From NCBI GenBank assembly GCA_024234815.1, contig JACKNO010000001.1:248001-312000 (forward strand): DNA of 64,000 nucleotides, in the 5' to 3' direction. Both the position numbers and the translations under genes were made by a program. Under the pieces are notes generated by a model. It saw nothing but the letters and a program-made list of their open reading frames with translations, did no database searches and was not told the DNA's origin. Source of the stretch: Pseudomonadales bacterium. Its GTDB lineage: Bacteria; Pseudomonadota; Gammaproteobacteria; Pseudomonadales; Halieaceae. Shown here in pieces: positions 9,545-20,229 of this stretch (its first letter is position 1; each line of letters opens with the position of its first letter).

Positions 9545-10477
9545 ATGTGGCGATTTATCAGCTTGCGGCTGCTACAGGCCATCCCGGTTATCCTGGTGGT
9601 GATCACGGTGACTTTTTTCCTGGTGCGTATTGCGCCGGGCGGCCCCTTCGACAGCGAAAAGCCGGTTACCCGTGAAGTAAAGGCCGCACTGGAAGCGCAG
9701 TACAAACTCGATCTGCCCTTGTTCCAGCAGTACACCTCTTACCTTGGCGACCTCGCGCACGGCAACCTCGGCCCCTCTTTCAAGTACCCGGGCCGCAGTG
9801 TCAACGAACTGATCGCAGCGGGTTTCCCCGTCACCGCTGAACTGGGCTTGTACGCCCTGCTGGTCGCACTGTGCATTGGCGGCCTGGCAGGCGTGATCGC
9901 GGCGCTGAAGCCCAATACCGCGCAGGACTATATACCGATGTCGCTCGCCATGATCGGTATCTGCATGCCCTCATTCCTGCTGGGGCCCCTGCTGGTGCTG
10001 GTATTTGGTATCTATCTCGACTGGCTACCGGTGTCCGGTTGGGGAGATATTCCCGGTGACAAGATTCTGCCCTCCATAACGCTGGGTGCGGGCTACGCCG
10101 CCTATATCGCCCGCCTGGGCCGGGCCGGTATGCTGGAGGTGCTCTCGCAGGACTACATCCGCACCGCCCGGGCGAAGGGTCTGCCGCAGTGGCAGGTGGT
10201 ACTCAAGCACAGTCTGCGCGGCGGTCTTATTCCGGTGGTCGCCTTTCTCGGTCCCGCGTTCGCCGGCTTGATCGCCGGTTCATTCGTGGTGGAGACCATT
10301 TTCCAGATTCCGGGGCTGGGCCGGTTTTATGTGCAGGCCGCATTCAACCGGGACTACACGATGATTCTCGGCACCACCGTGTTCCTGTCCGTGCTCATCG
10401 TGCTGTTCAACCTGCTATCAGATGTGCTCGCCGCCTGGATGAATCCCAGGCTGCGGGCCCAGTTTGGCAGTCACTAA
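9545..10477 (+). CDS. oppB: Oligopeptide ABC transporter permease OppB
   Basis: 310 residues from ATG 9545, two bases after the OppA stop. MWRFISLRLLQAIPVILVVITVTFFLVRIAPGGPF is the typical OppB first transmembrane helix and periplasmic segment. The EAA coupling loop is at DYIRTARAKGLPQWQVVLKHSLRGGLIPV, followed by ETIFQIPGLGRF, which is diagnostic for DppB/OppB permeases. Six transmembrane helices are expected. It forms the heterodimeric channel with OppC and receives energy from the fused ATPase two genes downstream. Confidence 0.92.
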   Translation: MWRFISLRLLQAIPVILVVITVTFFLVRIAPGGPFDSEKPVTREVKAALEAQYKLDLPLFQQYTSYLGDLAHGNLGPSFKYPGRSVNELIAAGFPVTAELGLYALLVALCIGGLAGVIAALKPNTAQDYIPMSLAMIGICMPSFLLGPLLVLVFGIYLDWLPVSGWGDIPGDKILPSITLGAGYAAYIARLGRAGMLEVLSQDYIRTARAKGLPQWQVVLKHSLRGGLIPVVAFLGPAFAGLIAGSFVVETIFQIPGLGRFYVQAAFNRDYTMILGTTVFLSVLIVLFNLLSDVLAAWMNPRLRAQFGSH

Positions 10478-10495
10478 AGTGCCGGGGATCACCAG

Positions 10496-11383
10496 ATGAC
10501 CACGCAAACCATCAACGATATCGACCAGGCGGAGCAGGGTACCTCCCTGTGGAAGGACGCCTGGCGACGCCTGCGCAAGAATCACCTGGCGGTGTTCGGC
10601 CTGATACTGCTGGTGCTGTTTATCGTAATAGCCCTGCTCACGCCGTGGATCGCACCCTACAGCTACCAGGCACAGGACCTGGAACTGGGCGCCAGCCCGC
10701 CCTCCGCCGCGCATTGGCTGGGTACCGATATTTTCGGTCGCGACCTGCTGACACAGATCATGTACGGGGGGCGCATCTCGCTGGCGGTGGGATTCGTCGC
10801 CACCGCCGTGGCCCTGCTGATCGGCGTCACATGGGGCGCAATTGCAGGCTATGTCGGTGGCCGCGCCGACGCGGTGATGATGCGCCTGGTCGATATACTC
10901 TACGCCCTGCCGTTCATGATTTTCATCGTGCTGCTGACCGTGGTGTTCGGGCGCAATATGCTGCTGCTTTTCCTGGCGATAGGCGCGGTGGAGTGGTTGA
11001 CCATGGCCCGGATCATGCGCGGCCAGGTCCAGTCGCTGCGCCAGCAGGAATTTGTCGAGGCGGCGATTTCCCTCGGCCTGTCTCCCACCACGCTGATTCG
11101 CCGCCACCTGGTGCCGAACGCGCTGGGGCCCATCATCGTCTACACCACACTGACCATTCCCAACGTGATGCTGCTCGAAGCATTCCTGAGTTTCCTCGGG
11201 CTGGGCATCCAGCCGCCCCAGACTTCCTGGGGCCTGTTGATCTCCTATGGCGCCGAATCCATGGAAGAGTTTCCGTGGCTGCTGATTTTTCCCGGTCTGG
11301 CCCTGACCCTGACCCTGTTCTCCCTCAATTTTCTCGGTGACGGCCTGCGCGACGCGCTGGACGTACGCGGCGCGAAGGACTGA
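10496..11383 (+). CDS. oppC: Oligopeptide ABC transporter permease OppC
   Basis: 295 residues. It begins with a cytoplasmic N-terminal stretch and the OppC-N domain (SLWKDAWRRLRKNHLAVFGLILLVLFIVIALL), followed by HWLGTDIFGRDLLTQIMYGGRISL, a family signature. The EAA loop is FVEAAISLGLSPTTLIRRHLVPNALG, and LEAFLSFLGLGIQPP closes the BPD transport domain. It pairs with OppB in the inner membrane and lies 18 bp downstream of it and 2 bp upstream of the ATPase gene, so translation is probably coupled. Confidence 0.92.
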   Translation: MTTQTINDIDQAEQGTSLWKDAWRRLRKNHLAVFGLILLVLFIVIALLTPWIAPYSYQAQDLELGASPPSAAHWLGTDIFGRDLLTQIMYGGRISLAVGFVATAVALLIGVTWGAIAGYVGGRADAVMMRLVDILYALPFMIFIVLLTVVFGRNMLLLFLAIGAVEWLTMARIMRGQVQSLRQQEFVEAAISLGLSPTTLIRRHLVPNALGPIIVYTTLTIPNVMLLEAFLSFLGLGIQPPQTSWGLLISYGAESMEEFPWLLIFPGLALTLTLFSLNFLGDGLRDALDVRGAKD

Positions 11384-11385
11384 CC

Positions 11386-12975
<1,590 letters not shown>

Positions 12976-13348
12976 TTCTTTGCTGTGGCTCCCGGTTGCA
13001 GGGACCGCTACAAGGAATTTGTCTGCGAACCCCGCTGTCGCTGCGGAGTCAGCCCGAGGTGCGCTCCTCGCAAAGGATCTTCGTCCGGCTGCGGACCTTG
13101 TGGATGCGTTTTTCCAAATCGACAGTACCCGCCGCCAATGTCGACAGAAACTCGACAATTCCTGCCTGAATATCCCTATCTTTCTGTTTTTAAATTAATT
13201 TTTTTCATCCTGCAACCTGGGTAAGAAATGAATCCAGTATTGCAACCGAGGGCGTAACTACCGTGTAGGAGTTGCAAGCAACGCGCGGTCATAAAGCGCA
13301 GCGTGGCGCGGCTCACGTTTTCACTCAATGACACCTTTGGAGAAAATG
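12976..13348. other. 373 bp intergenic stretch with no supported gene
   Basis: Between the fused ATPase and the fasciclin-domain gene. A 79-codon GTG-initiated frame at 12985-13224 encodes a cysteine-rich stretch but has no ribosome site and becomes low-complexity hydrophobic at its end. The second half (13185-13215) is AT-rich and may hold a promoter. Nothing else could be supported. Confidence 0.5.
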
Positions 13349-13873
13349 ATGAATCTCAAGAAACTGATACTCGCAAGCACGACTGCCCTGGCATTCACCT
13401 TTGGGGCCGCTTCGCACGCGCAAACCAGTCTCGCCAATTGCGTAGCTACTCCGATCACCACCTTCGACGGCAACATTGTGGATGCCGCGTTGGCGACACC
13501 GGAGTTGTCCGTCTTGGTCGACGCCATTCTCGCAGCCGGCCTGCAAGACGCGCTGGCCAGTGCTGAAAATATCACCGTCTATGCGCCCACCAATGACGCA
13601 TTCGCCAAAATTCCGGCCGATATCACCGCGGCTATCCTTGCGGATGTCGATGTCCTGACCACCGTCCTGACCTACCACGTAAGTCCTGGTGCGCAAGACC
13701 CGCGCGTATTCGTACCCGCAGTACGGCGCGACACCCTGTCTGGCCAGTCGGTCTACTTTTTCCGCTACGGCGGCTGGGCACGAGTCAACAATGCCGCTGT
13801 CAACTGTGCCGGTATCCAGACCGACAACGGACTTGTCTGGTTGATAGAATCTGTGCTGTTGCCCCAATTCTGA
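13349..13873 (+). CDS. Secreted fasciclin (FAS1) domain protein
   Basis: 174 residues from ATG 13349, seven bases after a GGAG; the adjacent ATG 13346 is an alternative. The signal peptide runs MNLKKLILASTTALAFTF..ASHAQ with cleavage likely near residue 25. The mature part is one FAS1 domain: NIVDAALATPELSVLVDAILAAGL, then the H1-type block ITVYAPTNDAFAKIP and the H2-type block LTYHVSPGA. FAS1 domains mediate adhesion or binding at the cell surface. The domain has two extra cysteines (near CVAT and NCAG) that could form a disulfide. It is a single-gene unit followed by a strong terminator. Confidence 0.85.
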   Translation: MNLKKLILASTTALAFTFGAASHAQTSLANCVATPITTFDGNIVDAALATPELSVLVDAILAAGLQDALASAENITVYAPTNDAFAKIPADITAAILADVDVLTTVLTYHVSPGAQDPRVFVPAVRRDTLSGQSVYFFRYGGWARVNNAAVNCAGIQTDNGLVWLIESVLLPQF

Positions 13874-13900
13874 CTTTCATGCACCGGCGTTCAGTCCGAG

Positions 13901-13935
13901 AAAACCCCGAGCAGTATTCTGAGCGGGGTTTTTTT
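13901..13935 (+). terminator. Rho-independent terminator after the fasciclin-domain gene
   Basis: AAAACCCCG (13901-13909) pairs with CGGGGTTTT (13924-13932) around a 14-base loop, followed by an uninterrupted T-run to 13935. It starts 28 bases after the stop codon. Confidence 0.85.
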
Positions 13936-14218
13936 GGTAACACTACCTGCCGCGACTACGCCGGCGCGAAAAGTCCACCACCGCCACCCTTGACTGCGGG
14001 CGCTTTGTCCAGGCCAACGCGCCGCCACCTCAGGCGCAGGCGCCTGTCAGGCTTCTCAGCAGACAGTATTTTATACCGGTCGAGTATTGGGGCTTGCGGC
14101 CCGCACCACTGCGAATAAATAACGTGTACAGTAGGCGGCCTTACACCGACGACTAACTTGCCTTCGCGGCCAGGGACCGGGCATTGACGGCAACCGTTCC
14201 AAGGAGGAGCAATACCAC
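13936..14218. other. 283 bp upstream of the acyl-CoA ligase, nothing recognised
   Basis: Non-coding stretch between the terminator and the ligase gene. It carries an AAGGAGG ribosome site at 14201-14207 and presumably the ligase promoter. No repeat, RNA gene or conserved frame was seen. Confidence 0.5.
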
Positions 14219-15799
14219 ATGAGCACCGACAGTCTCTATCATCCCCCGCTGATGCCCCACCTGCTGGTCGAGGGACTCAACCGTTACAACGATGAGCCCT
14301 GTCTCTTCCTGGGAGACAAGGTCGCCAGTTACCGCGAGGTGCGCGAAAGCACCAGCCAGATGGTTCAGGCGCTGCAGGCCAGGGGACTGGGCAGGGGCAG
14401 CCGGGTTGCGGTCATCTCCGCCAACCGGCCGGAAGTACTGTCCAATATCGCCGCCATGCAGCTGACCGGCTGTGTCGGTACGCCCCTGCACCCGCTGGGG
14501 TCGCTGGACGACCACGCCTATGTACTCAAGGCGGCGGGCATCGATGCCCTGATTTACGATCCCGGCGTGTTTGACGACTACGCGGCAAAGCTCAAGGAGC
14601 GGGTGCCCGCGCTTCAACAGCTGCTGGCTTTCGGCCCGACCGCGACCGGCGAGGACTACCTCGCCCTGGCCGCCAGCTTCGAACCGAAACCCCTGGTGGC
14701 GCCGGACGTATCGCCGGACGACGTGTCCTCGGTCAACTTCACCGGCGGCACCACCGGCAAACCCAAGGGCGTGATGAGCACGCACCGGGTGACCGCCTAC
14801 ATGACCCAGATCCAGATGGCGGAATGGGAGTTCCCCGCCGAGGTGCGCATGCTCATGGCCACTCCCCTGTCGCATGCGGCGGCGGCGTTTTTTATCCCGG
14901 TGCTGCAAAAGGGCGGGGCGTTCTACGTGATGCAGGGATTCAGTCCGGATGAGTTCTTTGGCATGGTGGAGAAACACCGGATCACCTGCACCATGCTGGT
15001 TCCGGTGATGCTGTATTACCTGCTGGACTCGCCGCGCGCAGCGACGGCGGACATGTCCAGTATGGAGACGATCTTTTACGGCGCCTCGGCCATGAACCCG
15101 GCCCGGCTGCGCCAGGGTATCGAACAGTGGGGCCCCGTGTTCTACCAGTTTTTCGGACAGTCCGAAGCGCCCATGGTGTTGGCCAACCTGCGCCGTTCAG
15201 ACCACGATCTGAACAAACCCGCGCGCCTTTCCTCCTGCGGCCGCCCCACGCCCTGGGTGCATCTGGCGTTGCTGGACGCCGAGGGCAATCCGGTGCCAGC
15301 GGGTGAACCGGGGGAGATTTGCGTGCGCGGACCGCTGGTGATGAAAGGCTACAAGGATATGCCGGAGCAAACCGCCGAAGCTTTCGCCGGCGGCTGGCTG
15401 CACACTGGCGATGTTGGCAAACTGGATGACGAGGGCTATCTCTACATAGTCGATCGCACCAAGGACATGATTGTCACCGGGGGTTTCAATGTCTTCCCCC
15501 GGGAAGTGGAAGATGTGCTCGCCAGCCATGAGGCCGTCGGACAGGTAGCTGTCATCGGGGTTCCCGATGAGCAGTGGGGCGAGGCGGTGAAAGCGGTGAT
15601 TGTGCCGCGTCCCGGCATCGAGCACGGGCCCGCGCTGGCGCAGGAGTTGCAGGCACTGGTGAAGGAGGCGAAGGGTTCCGTGCAATCTCCCAAGACCATC
15701 GACTTCGTCGATGCAATACCGCTCACGCCTGTAGGCAAGCCCGACAAAAAAGCATTGCGGGCGCCCTACTGGCAGGGTGTTGATCGCGGGGTCGGCTGA
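14219..15799 (+). CDS. AMP-binding acyl-CoA synthetase (ANL superfamily ligase)
   Basis: 526 residues with AAGGAGG ahead of the start. ANL motifs in order: A3 phosphate loop FTGGTTGKPKG (~residue 179), A5 QFFGQSEAPM, A7 LHTGDVGKLDDEGYLY, A8 hinge RTKDMIVTGGFNVFPREVEDVL, and A10 lysine PVGKPDKKALR near the C-terminus. The enzyme activates a carboxylic acid to acyl-AMP and then to acyl-CoA in the cytoplasm. The shape of the N-domain resembles medium/long-chain or cyclohexane/aryl acid ligases in steroid and aromatic catabolism; chain specificity cannot be assigned. It stands alone between a terminator-bounded gene and a convergent deacetylase fusion. Confidence 0.88.
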   Translation: MSTDSLYHPPLMPHLLVEGLNRYNDEPCLFLGDKVASYREVRESTSQMVQALQARGLGRGSRVAVISANRPEVLSNIAAMQLTGCVGTPLHPLGSLDDHAYVLKAAGIDALIYDPGVFDDYAAKLKERVPALQQLLAFGPTATGEDYLALAASFEPKPLVAPDVSPDDVSSVNFTGGTTGKPKGVMSTHRVTAYMTQIQMAEWEFPAEVRMLMATPLSHAAAAFFIPVLQKGGAFYVMQGFSPDEFFGMVEKHRITCTMLVPVMLYYLLDSPRAATADMSSMETIFYGASAMNPARLRQGIEQWGPVFYQFFGQSEAPMVLANLRRSDHDLNKPARLSSCGRPTPWVHLALLDAEGNPVPAGEPGEICVRGPLVMKGYKDMPEQTAEAFAGGWLHTGDVGKLDDEGYLYIVDRTKDMIVTGGFNVFPREVEDVLASHEAVGQVAVIGVPDEQWGEAVKAVIVPRPGIEHGPALAQELQALVKEAKGSVQSPKTIDFVDAIPLTPVGKPDKKALRAPYWQGVDRGVG

Positions 15800-15846
15800 C
15801 GGCGACTCCCGCGGTAAAAGCCGTATTCATCCGGCCCCTGCCAATC

Positions 15847-17580
15847 CTAACCGGGAGTCATCCCCACCCCGTAACCGACCAGGAAACCGCGCACCCCGCG
15901 GCGCAGGTTCTGCAGGTGGTAACCCCCTTCCTGGATGATCACCGAGGGCAGGCGCAGGGAACCGATCGCCCGGCCGATATTGCGCATGCCTTCAGCCGAC
16001 ACGTAAAAAGCACCCGTGGGGTCACCGCGCATGATGTCCACGCCCAGGGATACCACCAGGTAGTCAGGCGCAAACTTGCGGATGACCTTCAGCGCCTTCT
16101 CCAGTGCCGTCAGGTAGGCGGCGTCATCGACACCCGGGCGCAGCGGGTAGTTGATGTTGAATCCCTCTCCCTCGCCCTCCCCGCGCTCGTCCTCGAAGCC
16201 GGCATAGAACGGATACGAAAATTCCGGGTGACCGTGAATGGAAACGGTCAACACGTCCTTGCGGCTGTAAAAAATATCCTGGGTGCCGTTACCGTGATGA
16301 TGGTCCACATCCAGTACCGCCACCCGGCCTTTTTTGGACAGGGCATTGGCGGCAAGCGCCGCGTTGTTGAAATAGCAGAACCCCCCGAACACCTTCCGCT
16401 CCGCATGGTGGCCCGGCGGGCGCCCGGCTACATAGGTCATTTCCGATTTGCCCGCACCGACCAGTTTTGCCGCCGTCAGCGCGGCGTTGGCGGAGCGGGT
16501 AGCTGCGGCAAACACATTGCTGGTGATCGGCGTGGATGTGTCGATACAGAAGTAGCCGGCGCGCATCGGCCAGTTCTGCGGCAGGCGGTCGGGGTAACGA
16601 ATGGGAAATATTTCCGGATAGACGATCTGCCCCGGCGGCACTTTGGTCTGGCTTTCCTTGAGAAAATTAACCATGCGTTTGTCGTGAATTTCAAGGATGG
16701 GTTTCAGGCCGAAGTCCTGGATCTCATGCCGGATGACCGGCAGGTCGTCCAGCGCCTTGGCAATGGCCGCAACCCGCGCCGGGCGCTCGTAGTAGCCTTT
16801 GAAGGGAGAGTGGCTGATATCGTTGGCGGTTCCGGTTTCTATCAGGTCGATCGAATGCCTGAGTTTGGGCAGCGGCCCCGATGACGGCGCCGGGTAGCGT
16901 GGCGGCCTGATCTGCACCGGATCATCCTGCACGGATGCCAGCAGTGTTTTCAGCGGCTCCTGCTCAGGCGTAAGCGAACACTTGGCCAGCATGATGCGGG
17001 CGATCACCGCTTTCAGTTTGGCGCGGGAGAGTGGCGCAGTCTGCCCCAGGCCGTCATGCATCAGGCAGTTCGGGTCGCCGAGATTGGCGGGGGTGACCAG
17101 GTGCTCGTACTGGGTGCCCTCGATGGGTCGGGCGCCGAGTCGCTCATAGAAGGCCATGCGCTTCTTGTTGTTGGGCAGCAAAGCGGGGTCGACGTTGGGA
17201 CCGGGCTCATCCGGTAGCGAGTCAAAAAACAGGCGGCGGGCGCCGCGTCTTTTCAGGTCGTTGCGCATGGCCTCATACAGTGCCGCGCCAATACCCCGGG
17301 AAGACCTGTCGGGATCACTGGCGATATAGTCGAGATAGGCTGCCTTGAGGTCACTGAAGTAAAACGAGACGGTAAAGCCCAGCACCTCTTCCCGGGCTCC
17401 GGTAGCCGCCAACAGGATGCACTCCGCTCCTTCCGGATGATCGCCGCGCGCGAAGGCTTCGATCTTCTCTATATAGGGGGCGTTGAACGAAAAAGCCTTA
17501 TTGAAAACAGCTTTCAGGCCCTCGAGGTGGCGCTCGTACTGGGCATCCATACCCGCCATGACCCGCACCATTTTCAACAT
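15847..17580 (-). CDS. GNAT acetyltransferase - histone deacetylase superfamily fusion (possible acetylpolyamine-type deacetylase)
   Basis: 577 residues; GGAGGAG lies 8-9 bases before ATG 17580. Residues ~1-165 are a GNAT domain (DPDRSSRGIGAALYEAM acetyl-CoA loop at ~89-103, RMAFYERLGARPI at the end). Residues ~235-577 are a complete zinc deacetylase: RPPGHHAE (His391/His392), DVDHHHGNGT (zinc ligands Asp426 and His428), LGVDIMRGDPTG (Asp515) and EGGYHL (Tyr554). The DTSTPITSNVFAAATRSANAALTAAK block is typical of acetylpolyamine amidohydrolase-like deacetylases. An opposing acetyl donor and deacetylase in one chain suggests acetyl turnover on a small amine or protein lysine; the substrate is inferred, not shown. 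Divergent from a 2OG-oxygenase gene. Confidence 0.88.
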   Translation of the reverse strand: MLKMVRVMAGMDAQYERHLEGLKAVFNKAFSFNAPYIEKIEAFARGDHPEGAECILLAATGAREEVLGFTVSFYFSDLKAAYLDYIASDPDRSSRGIGAALYEAMRNDLKRRGARRLFFDSLPDEPGPNVDPALLPNNKKRMAFYERLGARPIEGTQYEHLVTPANLGDPNCLMHDGLGQTAPLSRAKLKAVIARIMLAKCSLTPEQEPLKTLLASVQDDPVQIRPPRYPAPSSGPLPKLRHSIDLIETGTANDISHSPFKGYYERPARVAAIAKALDDLPVIRHEIQDFGLKPILEIHDKRMVNFLKESQTKVPPGQIVYPEIFPIRYPDRLPQNWPMRAGYFCIDTSTPITSNVFAAATRSANAALTAAKLVGAGKSEMTYVAGRPPGHHAERKVFGGFCYFNNAALAANALSKKGRVAVLDVDHHHGNGTQDIFYSRKDVLTVSIHGHPEFSYPFYAGFEDERGEGEGEGFNINYPLRPGVDDAAYLTALEKALKVIRKFAPDYLVVSLGVDIMRGDPTGAFYVSAEGMRNIGRAIGSLRLPSVIIQEGGYHLQNLRRGVRGFLVGYGVGMTPG

Positions 17581-17676
17581 TGCCTATCGCTCCTCCGGTA
17601 AAAGTTACATTGCTGGCCCGCGTGACAGGAGCCGTGTTCTGCTATATTCGCCCCCATCAATGCGGGCCCTTATATC

Positions 17677-18381
17677 ATGAAGCGAAACGTGGAAGAACAA
17701 ACTTTTAGACAACTCCCGATCAGCGTGCCGGAGGGCACGACACACGCCCTCTTTCCGACACCGGTCAAGTTGTTCGAACTGGAAGAAGATGAGATGAACG
17801 CGGAACTGGCAGTGTTCTTTGCCGGGAATCCCCGCTTTCGCAAAGCCGACCAGGCCGAGATGTCGGACGTGCACAACCTGATGGAATACGCCGCAGAGGT
17901 TCCCGCCCTGACCCGGCTGGAAGGGCTCTTCCTGGCCTGCCTGAAAAACTACTGCCGCGAAATCGGCTGGCAGGGAGAGTTCGACCTCGCCATGCAGATG
18001 TTCCCCAATGTTGCCCCCAAGGGTCACTATGTCCCCTCACACAACCACGTGTCGCATATTTCTGCGGTCTACTACGTACATACCCGACCCTCGGAGCGTC
18101 CGTTACTGGTGAGCGACGAGTCCGTACGCGACTACTGGCGACCGGATGAGGGCGCGCTGATCCTGCACGACCCAAGGTTCAACGCCTCGCTGCAGGGCGG
18201 TTGGCAGTACCACGCGAAGGTATTTCCGCGTCCCGGCGTAATGCTCTTTTTCCCCTCCTTCCTGTGGCACGAGGTCACGCCCCATCAGGCGGACGAGCCG
18301 CGCCTGTCTGTGGCTGCGAACTTTACCCTGGCGTACCGCAATCTCCCTCCCTACGAGCGCCACCAACGCTTCTCCTGCTGA
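17677..18381 (+). CDS. Putative 2OG-Fe(II) oxygenase (TIGR02466-like family)
   Basis: 234 residues. It opens with PTPVKLFELEEDE, as in this family, then a helical segment, and the double-stranded beta-helix core: VPSHNHVSHISAVYYVHTRP (His iron-ligand region), a middle strand ALILHDPRF, and FFPSFLWHEVTPHQADEPRLSVAANF, where WHEVTPH supplies the distal His and the following Arg binds 2-oxoglutarate. Family members are cytoplasmic hydroxylases of unknown substrate. It is divergent from the GNAT-deacetylase fusion with 96 bp between starts, so the two may share a promoter region. The ribosome site is weak. Confidence 0.75.
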   Translation: MKRNVEEQTFRQLPISVPEGTTHALFPTPVKLFELEEDEMNAELAVFFAGNPRFRKADQAEMSDVHNLMEYAAEVPALTRLEGLFLACLKNYCREIGWQGEFDLAMQMFPNVAPKGHYVPSHNHVSHISAVYYVHTRPSERPLLVSDESVRDYWRPDEGALILHDPRFNASLQGGWQYHAKVFPRPGVMLFFPSFLWHEVTPHQADEPRLSVAANFTLAYRNLPPYERHQRFSC

Positions 18382-18495
18382 GAATCCAAAATCGCGCGCG
18401 GTTTGCATTGCCAGCCTGGAAAGATCGAATAACGCGGAGGGCTGCTGTAGCATGACCTGTTCACTTCCAGCCGATTGCGGCGAAACGGGGGTAAC

Positions 18496-20076
18496 ATGAG
18501 CAATCGTAAACTGCTGCGTACCGCGCTCCTTACAGTATTGTGTCTGGGCGCCTTTGGCGTTCAGGCGAAAACCGACAAACCCAATATTCTGGTGATCTGG
18601 GGTGACGATATCGGCTGGTCCAATATCAGCGCCTATCACCGCGGCATGCTGGGAGGCAGTACTCCCAATATTGACCGCATTGCCAGTGAAGGCGCGCTAT
18701 TCACCGACTACTACGGCGAGCAGAGCTGTACCGCGGGACGTTCCGCATTTATCACCGGCCAGCACCCGCTGCGCACCGGCCTGCTGAAGGTGGGCCTGCC
18801 CGGCGCGGACATCGGCCTGCAGGCCGAGGACCCGACTATCGCCGAACTGCTCAAACCGCTGGGCTATGCCACCGCCCAGTTCGGCAAGAACCATCTCGGT
18901 GACAAGGATAAATTCCTGCCAACCAATCACGGCTTCGACGAGTTCTTCGGCAATCTCTACCACCTCAACGCAGAAGAAGAGCCCGAGACCTACTTCTACC
19001 CCAGCGACCCGGAATTTCGCAAACGTTTCGCCCCGCGCGGGGTTATCCATTCCTACGCTGACGGCAAGATCCAGGACACCGGGCCGCTGACCCGCAAGCG
19101 CATGGAGGTCATCGACCAGGAGTTCGCGGACTCCGCGATACGGTTTATGGAGCAGGCCCACGCGGCCGGCAAGCCTTTTTTCATCTGGTACAACTCCACC
19201 CGGATGCACGTGTGGACCCGGCTTGCCCCCAAGTGGCAGGGCAAGTCCGGGTACGGTCTCTACGCCGATGGCATGATGGAGCACGATTACCACGTGGGGC
19301 TGCTGCTGGACGAACTGGACAAACTCGGGATCGCCGATAACACCATTGTCATCTACAGCACCGACAATGGCTCCCAGACCAACACCTATCCCGATGGCGG
19401 CGCGGAACCTTTTCGCGGCGAGAAGGGTTCTACCTGGGAGGGCGGTTTTCGCGTGCCGGCCCTGATCCGCTGGCCCGGCACTGTAAAGCCCGGCACTGTG
19501 ATCAACGATATTTTCTCCCACCAGGACTGGCTGCCCACACTACTGGCCGCGGCCGGCGAGCCCGGTATCGGCGAGAAGCTGAAAAACGGCCATCGCGCCG
19601 GGGACAAGACCTTCAAGGTCCACCTCGACGGATTCGACCAGACGCCCGTGCTGAGTGGAACCGGTCCCGGTGCGCGCCACAACATCTACTATTTTGACGA
19701 CAACGCAAACTTCAACGCGATGCGCTGGAACGACTGGAAAATTATCTTCGCCTGGCAAATGGAGGGCTGGGGTGGCCCGCGAGAAGCGCTCAACTTCCCG
19801 CGGGTCGTCAACTTGCGCAGCGACCCCTACGAGGAGTCTATCGATTCTGGGCTCTACGCGCGTTTCTTCGCCGACCAGTTGTGGCTGTTCGTGCCCACCC
19901 AGCAGGAAGTCGGCAAATTCCTGATGTCCTTCGCGGCCTTCCCACCGCGCCAGGCCACCGCCAGTTTCACCATCGACCGCATGATGCAGCAGATGCAACA
20001 GATGCTGCAGATGCGCGCCGGCGACGGGGCGATGCCAGCCAGACCAGCGGGCAAGGCTACAGCTCCCGGTAAATAG
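18496..20076 (+). CDS. Exported type I sulfatase (arylsulfatase family)
   Basis: 526 residues from ATG 18496, with GGGGG about 5 bases upstream. Signal peptide at residues 1-24 (ending FGVQA). Metal site WGDDIGW and the formylglycine motif SCTAGR, with Cys78 as the residue converted by formylglycine-generating enzyme, so a maturase encoded elsewhere is required. GKNHLGD, IYSTDNGSQ and GEKGSTWEGGFRVPA are other conserved sulfatase blocks. The C-terminus ends in a Met/Gln-rich tail (QQMQQMLQM). It hydrolyses sulfate esters in the periplasm; substrate unknown, though sulfated polysaccharides or aryl sulfates are typical in marine bacteria. No second sulfatase or transport gene adjoins it. Confidence 0.9.
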   Translation: MSNRKLLRTALLTVLCLGAFGVQAKTDKPNILVIWGDDIGWSNISAYHRGMLGGSTPNIDRIASEGALFTDYYGEQSCTAGRSAFITGQHPLRTGLLKVGLPGADIGLQAEDPTIAELLKPLGYATAQFGKNHLGDKDKFLPTNHGFDEFFGNLYHLNAEEEPETYFYPSDPEFRKRFAPRGVIHSYADGKIQDTGPLTRKRMEVIDQEFADSAIRFMEQAHAAGKPFFIWYNSTRMHVWTRLAPKWQGKSGYGLYADGMMEHDYHVGLLLDELDKLGIADNTIVIYSTDNGSQTNTYPDGGAEPFRGEKGSTWEGGFRVPALIRWPGTVKPGTVINDIFSHQDWLPTLLAAAGEPGIGEKLKNGHRAGDKTFKVHLDGFDQTPVLSGTGPGARHNIYYFDDNANFNAMRWNDWKIIFAWQMEGWGGPREALNFPRVVNLRSDPYEESIDSGLYARFFADQLWLFVPTQQEVGKFLMSFAAFPPRQATASFTIDRMMQQMQQMLQMRAGDGAMPARPAGKATAPGK

Positions 20077-20229
20077 TCGCTGCAACCCGGCCGGGGGTGC
20101 CCGCACCTCCGGCAGCACCCGCGGCACACCCAGCACCCGCGGACCGGGAATCAGCCGGGGCGGCTGGACATCTGGCCCTCGAAAGCTGACCATGATGACC
20201 CCAATCCCCACTGCCGGAAGGCTATCCTG

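Noticed and set aside
12985..13224. 79-codon GTG frame with about nine Cys in its first 42 residues
   Set aside because: No ribosome site, abrupt change to hydrophobic low-complexity sequence, no known family; probably chance in GC-rich DNA.
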